Part shown: positions 1 through 4,991 of the stretch, in pieces
Position numbering within the stretch: the stretch's first letter is position 1
How the letters are laid out: each line of letters starts with the position of its first letter
Notes under the pieces: generated by a model
Databases searched by the model: none
Seen by the model: the letters and a program-made list of their open reading frames with translations, nothing else
What the model was told of the DNA's origin: nothing
Position numbers and translations under genes: made by a program
NCBI GenBank assembly: GCA_046155815.1
Contig: JBJXFY010000310.1
Location: 1 to 7,352 of the forward strand
DNA from: JBJXFY01 sp046155815
Lineage (GTDB): Bacteria > Verrucomicrobiota > Verrucomicrobiia > Limisphaerales > CAIMTB01
Reading direction: 5' to 3'
DNA length: 7,352 nt

Positions 1-833
1 TCCAGCACCAGCAGCATGTCCTCCCAGACCTTGCGCTTCTCGGTGATGGCCTCGTTCCGCAGCAGGTAGGCGGGATGGAAGGTGGGCATGACGGGGATGC
101 CGCGGAAGCTTTGCCAGCGCCCGCGCAGCGCGCCCATCGAGGACTTCGTCTGGAGCAGGCCCTGCACCGCCGTCGCGCCGAGCGCCACGATCACGCGCGG
201 CTGGATGATCTCGAGCTGCGCCATGAGGTAGGGCTTGCAGGTGTCCATCTCGGCGGCGGTAGGCGGGCGGTTGCCGTACGCCTGACCGGACGTGTCGGGC
301 CGGCACTTGAGGATGTTCGCGATGTACACCCGGTCCCGGCCGAGGCCCATCGTCTGGATGATCTTCGTGAGGAGCTGCCCGGCCTTGCCCACGAACGGCT
401 CGCCCTGCGCGTCCTCGTCCGCACCCGGCGCCTCGCCCACGAACATCAGCGCGGCGTTCACGTCGCCCACGCCGAACACCACCTGCTTGCGCGTGCGCGC
501 CAGGTGCGGGCACTTCAGGCAGCCCAGCGCGCGCTGGCGGATTTCCTCCATCGCCGCGGCCTTCGCCCCGGCGGCCAGCGGGGGCGGAAGCGGGGCGGCC
601 GGAGGAGCGACGGGCGGAGCCTCGGATGGTGACGCCCCCGTCGGAGCCGGCACCGGGCGTGTTGCCGCTGCGGGGCGCGACGCCGGAAAGGCGGCAACCC
701 TCGCGGCGGCGGGCGGCGACTTCAGCTCCGCCAGCAGCGCCGTGGACACCGGGACGAAACGCACGCCGTCGGCGCGCAGGGCCTCCAGGTGCGCGATCGT
801 GGCGTCGAGCAGCGTCGCAAAGGCGTCGGCCAT
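1..833 (-). CDS. Family 4 (4Fe-4S) uracil-DNA glycosylase, 3' end outside window
   Basis: This enzyme removes uracil from DNA to start base excision repair. The 277 residues in the window contain almost the whole family 4 fold. The glycosylase motif GEAPGADED lies at residues 133-141, followed by GEPFVGKAGQLL at 144-155, and the C-terminal motif HPAYLLRN is at 253-260. Four cysteines (C105, C108, C177, C199) match the iron-sulfur ligands of the family. The ATG at 831-833 was chosen because a helix-like segment (about 1-40) precedes a Pro/Ala-rich linker (about 41-90). I recall such an N-terminal extension from other bacterial members, sometimes annotated as phage SPO1 polymerase-related. An internal ATG (M95) would give only the core domain. 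No Shine-Dalgarno sequence precedes the start. The gene lies downstream of the rpsT terminator, so it probably has its own promoter. The reading frame is still open at base 1, and only a short C-terminal end should be missing. Family assignment is firm; the exact start is less so. Confidence 0.93.
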   Translation of the reverse strand, partial: MADAFATLLDATIAHLEALRADGVRFVPVSTALLAELKSPPAAARVAAFPASRPAAATRPVPAPTGASPSEAPPVAPPAAPLPPPLAAGAKAAAMEEIRQRALGCLKCPHLARTRKQVVFGVGDVNAALMFVGEAPGADEDAQGEPFVGKAGQLLTKIIQTMGLGRDRVYIANILKCRPDTSGQAYGNRPPTAAEMDTCKPYLMAQLEIIQPRVIVALGATAVQGLLQTKSSMGALRGRWQSFRGIPVMPTFHPAYLLRNEAITEKRKVWEDMLLVL

Positions 834-894
834 CGCCGGCAGGCTAGGCAGCGGGCGGCGCGGTGGAAAGCGCGGGCGGGCCCCGGGAAAGCAA

Positions 895-925
895 ACGCGC
901 CGTCCCGTAGGGCGGGACGGCGCGT
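895..925 (-). terminator. Intrinsic terminator of rpsT
   Basis: A perfect 13-bp stem (arms 895-907 and 913-925, ACGCGCCGTCCCG and its complement) closes a 5-base loop. Read on the minus strand, the stem is followed directly by TTGCTTT (894-888). It begins 16 bp after the rpsT stop codon. The plus-strand side has no T-run, so it should act only on minus-strand transcription. It separates rpsT from the udg gene. Confidence 0.85.
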
Positions 926-941
926 GGGGCCATCAAGGCGT

Positions 942-1217
942 TCAGGCCGCGACCTTCGCGGCGGCGTTCAGCCTGAGGGCGAGGCGGGACTTCTTGCGGT
1001 CCACGCGGCCCTTGGGCAGGACGCCCTTCTTGGTGGCCTTGTCGAGGGCGCTGACAACCTCGGGCAGAAGCTTGGCGGCCTCCTCGGGCTTGCCGGCAGC
1101 CACGAGGCCCTTGAGCTTTTTCTCGAGCGACGAGGCGCGGGAGCGGGTGCGCTGGTTGATCTGGCGACGGCGCTCGTTGCGGCGCACGCGGCGTTCAGCG
1201 GAGGCGGTGTTCGGCAT
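942..1217 (-). CDS. rpsT: 30S ribosomal protein bS20
   Basis: This is the primary 16S rRNA-binding protein bS20 of the small subunit. The 91 residues are close to the usual length of about 87. The N-terminus MPNTASAERRVRRNERRR fits the basic first helix. A central helical stretch (LEKKLKGLVAAGKPEEA, about residues 31-47) and the conserved C-terminal block KKGVLPKGRVDRKKSRLA (about 63-80) follow; the last matches the KG(I/V)xxKxxxxRKKSRLA signature. The gene has a sigma70-like promoter in the 76-bp gap after tmk and a strong terminator just past its stop, so it is probably a single-gene transcript, as rpsT often is. No Shine-Dalgarno sequence precedes the ATG; instead the short leader is built of GACC-like repeats (1218-1234). 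Whether that leader has a regulatory role is unknown. Confidence 0.97.
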   Translation of the reverse strand: MPNTASAERRVRRNERRRQINQRTRSRASSLEKKLKGLVAAGKPEEAAKLLPEVVSALDKATKKGVLPKGRVDRKKSRLALRLNAAAKVAA

Positions 1218-1247
1218 GGTCGGACGGTCGGTCGTTAAGAGGCGGCC

Positions 1248-1275
1248 AAGCTAGGGGAGGCGCGGGGGGTGTCAA
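1248..1275 (-). promoter_or_regulatory. Sigma70-like promoter of rpsT
   Basis: On the minus strand a perfect -35 hexamer TTGACA (1275-1270) is followed by a 16-bp spacer and TAGCTT (1253-1248), which keeps the T, A and final T that matter most in a -10 box. Transcription would start near 1241, giving a leader of about 24 bases before the rpsT ATG. It lies in the gap after tmk, just where a ribosomal protein promoter is expected. This is a visual match only. Confidence 0.55.
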
Positions 1276-1293
1276 CGGCGGGCCAGGGCGGGT

Positions 1294-1917
1294 TCAAGCC
1301 AGCAGCCGCCCGACCGCGGCCCAGACCCGTTCCGCCACCTCGTCCACCATACCCTCCGCCAAAACCTTCACCACACGGTCCGGCTCGGCGGCGGCGATGG
1401 CCGCGTAGGCGGCCTCCACGCGCGCGAAGAATTCTCCGCCCGCGGCCTCGAAGCGGTCCCCGCCCGCGCCCCGCGCCACGACCCGCGCGGCGGCGGCCTT
1501 CGCCCGCAGCGCGAGCCAAAGGGTCAGGTCCGGCCGCGTGGGACCGACCGCGGCATCAATCACGGCGCGCACCAGCGCCAGCTCCAGCCCGCGCCCGTGG
1601 CCCTGGTAGGCGGTGGTTGAATCGTAAAAGCGGTCGCACACCACCACCTCCCCGGCGGCAAGCGCGGGGCGGATGACCTCGCGCACCAGCTGCGCGCGGC
1701 TGGCATTCATCAGAAGCAACTCCGCCTCGGGGGTGAGGCCGGGGCCGGCGCGGTGCTTCACGAGGTCGCGGATGGCCTCGCCCACGGCGGTGCCGCCGGG
1801 TTCACGGAGCTCGCGGACGACACGGCCGGCGGCGCGGAGGCGCTCGGCCAGGAGCCGTGCCTGGGTGGACTTGCCCGCGCCCTCGGTGCCTTCGAGCGTG
1901 ATGAAGAGGCCGGCCAT
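1294..1917 (-). CDS. tmk: Thymidylate kinase (dTMP kinase)
   Basis: The enzyme phosphorylates dTMP to dTDP with ATP, an essential step in dTTP synthesis in the cytoplasm. The 207 residues match the family length. The P-loop GTEGAGKST is at residues 10-18. The Asp-Arg motif VVCDRFYDSTTAYQG (D95, R96) binds the nucleotide monophosphate, preceded by the conserved SR in NASRAQL (about 71-77). The LID region ARGAGGDRFE (148-157) supplies arginines (R149, R155). Gly rather than Arg in the P-loop, together with LID arginines, fits the E. coli-like type II enzyme. The start is 7 bp after the stop of the upstream cytochrome gene, with no recognisable ribosome binding site, so the two are probably co-transcribed. 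The reading frame ends in TGA 76 bp before rpsT. Confidence 0.97.
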   Translation of the reverse strand: MAGLFITLEGTEGAGKSTQARLLAERLRAAGRVVRELREPGGTAVGEAIRDLVKHRAGPGLTPEAELLLMNASRAQLVREVIRPALAAGEVVVCDRFYDSTTAYQGHGRGLELALVRAVIDAAVGPTRPDLTLWLALRAKAAAARVVARGAGGDRFEAAGGEFFARVEAAYAAIAAAEPDRVVKVLAEGMVDEVAERVWAAVGRLLA

Positions 1918-1924
1918 CCGCGGC

Positions 1925-2758
1925 CTACCGGTTCGCGACGGGCGGCGCGGCCTGGCTGAGCCGCGGCGTGCCGGACGCAGGCTTCCTCAGGTCGCTGACG
2001 GCCTGCGTGAGGTAGGCGGCGAGCGAATCAATCTGCTCGTCCGTGAGCGGGCCGCCCTCGCTGGCGGCGAAGGGCGCCATGAGCGATCCGTGCCGCCCGA
2101 AGGTGATCCACTTGATCCAGTGGTCGCGGTCGGTGGGGTGCGGGAGATTCTTGAGGTCAGGCACCATCGAGGCGCGGTTGTGCGAATCGTGGCAGATGCC
2201 GCAGGCGGCGTTGTAGAGGGCGAGGCCGGTCTTGCCGGCGGCGGGAGCGCTGTGGCAGTTCGCGCAGTCGCCGCGGAAGATCGCCTTCCGGTCGGCCATG
2301 GCGATGCGGAGGTTGCGCTCGCGCTCCTCGTCGTGGGTCATCCCCGGTGTGCCCATGCCGGAGGGCATCGGCGCGTGGGCGCGGATGGTGAGGGGCTGGC
2401 GGCCGGCGCTGGACTCCACGAAGACGGACTTGGTGATGACGCCGTACTTGCCGCGGAGGTCCAGCATCACCTCGAACTGGCCGTCGCCGCCGGGCGCGAC
2501 GACCCACGGCATGGCCGGCGAGCGCGGCACGGTACAGCCGCAGGAGGTCCGGATGGCGTGGATGACAACCTCGCCGGGCAGGGTGTTGGTGAAGGCGAAG
2601 GCGTAGAGCACGTTGGTCACGCCGGTGCCGACGGTCTGCTCCTTGAGCGTCGCGTCGAAGAGCAGCGCGCCGGACTGACCGGGCGACTGGGCCCGGCCAA
2701 ACAGAGAAAGCGCCGCCGTCAGGAGGCACACGGGGAGGAATGCGACGGGCCCACGCAT
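1925..2758 (-). CDS. Exported DUF1573-cytochrome c fusion protein with two CxxCH motifs
   Basis: The 277-residue protein starts with a signal peptide (basic MR, hydrophobic about 5-20, likely cleavage near 23-25; no lipobox). Residues about 32-128 form a DUF1573 domain, recognised by the FTNTLPGEVVIHAIRTSCGCT region (57-76) and the following APGGDGQFEVMLD. This Ig-like domain of unknown role is common in Bacteroidetes and Verrucomicrobia. A cytochrome c domain follows (about 155-255) with two heme-binding motifs close together, CANCH (165-169) and CGICH (186-190). VPDL (199-202) comes next, then GSLMAPF with M227 as a plausible sixth heme ligand, then LTDEQIDSLAAYL (238-250), a typical cytochrome c final helix. 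It should act in the periplasm as an electron carrier; partners are unknown. The longer open frame continues upstream to 3502, but that part is antisense to the GH16 gene, and only the ATG at 2756-2758 gives a signal peptide. The stop lies 7 bp before tmk. Confidence 0.88.
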   Translation of the reverse strand: MRGPVAFLPVCLLTAALSLFGRAQSPGQSGALLFDATLKEQTVGTGVTNVLYAFAFTNTLPGEVVIHAIRTSCGCTVPRSPAMPWVVAPGGDGQFEVMLDLRGKYGVITKSVFVESSAGRQPLTIRAHAPMPSGMGTPGMTHDEERERNLRIAMADRKAIFRGDCANCHSAPAAGKTGLALYNAACGICHDSHNRASMVPDLKNLPHPTDRDHWIKWITFGRHGSLMAPFAASEGGPLTDEQIDSLAAYLTQAVSDLRKPASGTPRLSQAAPPVANR

Positions 2759-2920
2759 GGAGGAACGCTTAGCGCGGCCGGCGGCACCGCGCGAGCAGAT
2801 TTCGGCCCCCGCCCGGCCCGGCTCCTGGACGCGGCTGTCGAACACGCTGCGCCGGCCACCCCGCTCCTGTCCTCCACGCTGCGCAGTTGCCAGCGTGGTG
2901 AATCCGGCGAAACTACCGGC
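2759..2920. promoter_or_regulatory. Divergent intergenic region with CACGCTG repeats
   Basis: This 162-bp gap separates the divergent cytochrome and GH16 genes. It holds a perfect 8-bp inverted repeat, CCACGCTG (2874-2881) and CAGCGTGG (2891-2898), with a 9-bp spacer. A further copy of the same half-site lies at 2843-2849, part of a 10-base direct repeat CACGCTGCGC (2843-2852 and 2875-2884, 32 bp apart). Three spaced half-sites just before the GH16 start look like an operator, although the inverted repeat could also form an RNA hairpin in the GH16 leader. No convincing -35/-10 pair is visible for either gene. Confidence 0.4.
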
Positions 2921-3940
2921 GTGCCCCACATCGCCGTGCTGCTGTCCCTCGCAGTGCTCGTGCTCGCCCGCACGGCGACGGCGACGACAAACCTGCCCGC
3001 CTGGTCGCTGGTGTGGGCGGACGAGTTCAACGCGGGCACGCGGCCGGACCCGGCGTTCTGGGGCCACGACCTTGGCGGCCATGGCTGGGGCAACAACGAG
3101 CTGCAGACCTACACGTCGCGGCCCGAGAACGCGCGGATCGAGAACGGCCACCTCGTCATCGAGGCCCGCCGTGAGACCTTCACCGGCATGGACGGCCGGA
3201 CGCGCGACTTCACCTCCGCCCGGCTGAAGACGCAGGGCCGGGCCACGTGGACCTACGGCCGGTTCGAGGCGCGCATCCAGGTGCCGGAAGGCCAGGGCCT
3301 CTGGCCCGCCTTCTGGATGCTCGGCGCGGACATCACCACCGTGTCCTGGCCGGCCTGCGGTGAGATTGACGTGATGGAGAACATCGGCCGCGAGCCCGCC
3401 ACGGTGCAGGGATCGGTGCATGGCCCGGGCTACTTCGGCAGCAACCCCGTGGGGCGGGACTACCAGCTCCCGGCCGGCCAGCGCTTCGCCGACGACTTCC
3501 ATCTCTTCGCCGTCGAGTGGGAGACCAACCGCATCCGGTGGCTGGTGGACAACCAGCCGTTCCTGACCGTCTTCCCGCAGAGCCTGCCACCCGGCGGGCA
3601 GTGGGTCTTCAACAAGCCTTTCTTCCTGATCCTGAACGTGGCCGTGGGCGGCAACTGGCCGGGCAGCCCGGACGGCTCGACGCCCTTCCCGCAGAAGATG
3701 CGCGTGGACTACGTGCGCGCGTACACGCGCTCCTCCGCGCCTTCACCGGAGATGCGGCTCGGGCGCGCCGCCAACGGCACCATCGAGGTCCGCTGGCCGG
3801 GGCTGTTCCCGCAGGCCGCGCTGGAGACGACCGGCCAGTTTGGCGGCCTCTGGCGCCGGGAACCCATCCTGGGCCGGCGGGAGGCGGGTGATTTCGTCGC
3901 GCCCTTGGGGCCGGGCTTCTACCGCCTGCGCGTCCCGTAA
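2921..3940 (+). CDS. Secreted GH16 endo-beta-1,3-glucanase (laminarinase-like)
   Basis: A glycoside hydrolase of family 16 that most likely cleaves beta-1,3 (or mixed beta-1,3/1,4) glucans outside the cytoplasm. From the GTG at 2921 it has 339 residues: a signal peptide (about 1-21, hydrophobic core AVLLSLAVLVLA, likely cleavage after TATA), the catalytic beta-jelly roll (about 27-269) and a short C-terminal domain (about 275-339). The active site GEIDVMENIG gives E148 as nucleophile, D150 as assisting residue and E153 as acid/base. Family marks are WGNNELQTYT (56-65), GLWPAFWMLG (126-135), VGGNWPG (242-248) and the closing MRVDYVRAY (260-268). The GTG start is chosen because it is the one that yields a signal peptide; the open frame upstream has no other fitting start and is antisense to the cytochrome gene. 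The C-terminal tail ends in FYRLRVP, a pattern I associate with exported verrucomicrobial proteins. Substrate is inferred from family only. Confidence 0.93.
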   Translation: MPHIAVLLSLAVLVLARTATATTNLPAWSLVWADEFNAGTRPDPAFWGHDLGGHGWGNNELQTYTSRPENARIENGHLVIEARRETFTGMDGRTRDFTSARLKTQGRATWTYGRFEARIQVPEGQGLWPAFWMLGADITTVSWPACGEIDVMENIGREPATVQGSVHGPGYFGSNPVGRDYQLPAGQRFADDFHLFAVEWETNRIRWLVDNQPFLTVFPQSLPPGGQWVFNKPFFLILNVAVGGNWPGSPDGSTPFPQKMRVDYVRAYTRSSAPSPEMRLGRAANGTIEVRWPGLFPQAALETTGQFGGLWRREPILGRREAGDFVAPLGPGFYRLRVP

Positions 3941-3961
3941 GGCCCCCCGCCCCGGCCGGCG

Positions 3962-4819
3962 TCACCCCACGACCGTCACCGGATTCTCGAGCTGCCCGAT
4001 GACGCTGATGGCGATTCGCACGACGTCGCCGGCGGCCAGCGTGAACTCATTGGGCGGAACAATGCCGGTGCCGGTGAGCAGCACCGCGCCGCGCGGGAAC
4101 GACTGGCTGCGGAACAGGTACTCAACCAGCTCGGCGAACCGGCGCTTGATGCGGTCCACGGGAGTCTCGCCGGCGAACACCTCGCGGCCGTCGCGCAGGA
4201 TCGTCAGGCGGATGGTCCAGGTGCGCGCGGCGGCCTCGTCCGCGCCGAGGACCACGCACGGACCGAGGGCGCAGGAACGGTCGTAGATCTTGGCCTGCGG
4301 GAGGTAGAGGAGGTTCTCGCCCTCGATGTCGCGCGAGCTCATGTCATTGCCGACGGTGAAGCCGGCCAGCTCGCCGCGGGAGTTGAGCACCAGGGCCAGC
4401 TCGGGTTCGGGCACGTTCCACTTCGCGTCGGCGCGGATACCGACGGCCTCCCCGGGGCCGACGACCTTTTCGGGCACGGCCTTGAAGAACAGTTCCGGCC
4501 GCGGCGCCTCGTACACGTGGTCGTAGGCGCGGGCGCTGAAGTCGCTCTCCTCCATGCGCGCGGACCTGCTGCGGAGGTAGGTCACGCCGACGGCCCAGAC
4601 CTCCTGCGCCTCGACGGGCGGGAGCAGGCGGATCGCCGCCAGCGGATGTACCGGCAGGTCGGGGCGCAGCAGCGCGGCGACGCGGGCGGCGGGGCCGGCG
4701 CTTTCGAGCACGGCCGTGAGCGAGCCAAGGCCGGCGGCGGCGAGGTCCACCACGCCATCGTCGCGGAGCAGGCCGGGACGCACGGTGCGGTCCGGGGCAA
4801 GGAAACGGACGAGTTTCAT
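3962..4819 (-). CDS. Fumarylacetoacetate hydrolase-fold family protein, possibly a 2-keto-3-deoxy sugar acid dehydratase
   Basis: A 285-residue cytoplasmic enzyme of the FAH superfamily, whose members act on 2-keto acids using a divalent metal. The metal site is visible: E138 and E140 in NVPEPELALVLN and D159 in VGNDMSSRDIEGEN. The core continues with LPQAKIYDRSCALGP (173-187) and the C-terminal LLTGTGIVPP (247-256). The segment VWAVGVTYLRSRSARMEES (74-92) and YEAPRPELFFKA (103-114) resemble, from memory, the branch containing archaeal 2-keto-3-deoxy-D-arabinonate dehydratase more than catechol-pathway hydrolases. The ATG at 4817-4819 fits the family N-terminus MKLVRFL; the open frame runs on to 5191 but overlaps the ATPase gene and is not homologous there. 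It converges with GH16 (21 bp between stops) and diverges from the ATPase. No sugar dehydrogenase or dehydratase partner lies in the window, so the exact substrate is open. Confidence 0.88.
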   Translation of the reverse strand: MKLVRFLAPDRTVRPGLLRDDGVVDLAAAGLGSLTAVLESAGPAARVAALLRPDLPVHPLAAIRLLPPVEAQEVWAVGVTYLRSRSARMEESDFSARAYDHVYEAPRPELFFKAVPEKVVGPGEAVGIRADAKWNVPEPELALVLNSRGELAGFTVGNDMSSRDIEGENLLYLPQAKIYDRSCALGPCVVLGADEAAARTWTIRLTILRDGREVFAGETPVDRIKRRFAELVEYLFRSQSFPRGAVLLTGTGIVPPNEFTLAAGDVVRIAISVIGQLENPVTVVG

Positions 4820-4991
4820 CAGGACGGCGGAGGGTGAGGCGGGCACGGCGGCCGAGGCAACCGGCGTCTTGACCGGCAGCCGGCCGGGGAGCCGGGTGGA
4901 TGAGACTCCGGTTTGCCATGGGCCTCGGAGACTCATCACCTCGCCGCCTCCGCCTCGCTCGCCGCGGGGCGCCCCGCCCGTATCCTGATCC
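4820..4991. promoter_or_regulatory. Divergent intergenic region with paired GAGACTC sites
   Basis: This 172-bp gap lies between the divergent FAH-family and copper ATPase genes. It contains GATGAGACTCCG (4899-4910) and CGGAGACTCATC (4926-4937), which form an inverted repeat with 11 of 12 pairs and a 15-bp spacer. Because GAGACTC is itself nearly palindromic, it is also a direct repeat (4902-4908 and 4928-4934, 26 bp apart). It does not resemble the CueR, CsoR or CopY operator patterns I know. A -10-like TATCCT sits at 4981-4986, 5 bases before the ATPase GTG, without a good -35. The rest is GC-rich with several CCGG runs and nothing further recognisable. Confidence 0.4.

Noticed and set aside
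292..1254. 320-residue plus-strand open frame
   Set aside because: Antisense to udg and rpsT, with biased composition and no recognisable domain.
1673..2920. Upstream extension of the GH16 reading frame
   Set aside because: The frame is open but antisense to the cytochrome and tmk genes, has no homologous content, and would bury the signal peptide.
2759..3502. Upstream extension of the cytochrome reading frame
   Set aside because: Antisense to GH16; the signal peptide begins at the ATG at 2758.
3941..3961. CCGGCCGG palindrome between the convergent GH16 and FAH genes as a terminator
   Set aside because: An 8-base self-complementary run has no loop and no T-tract on either strand.
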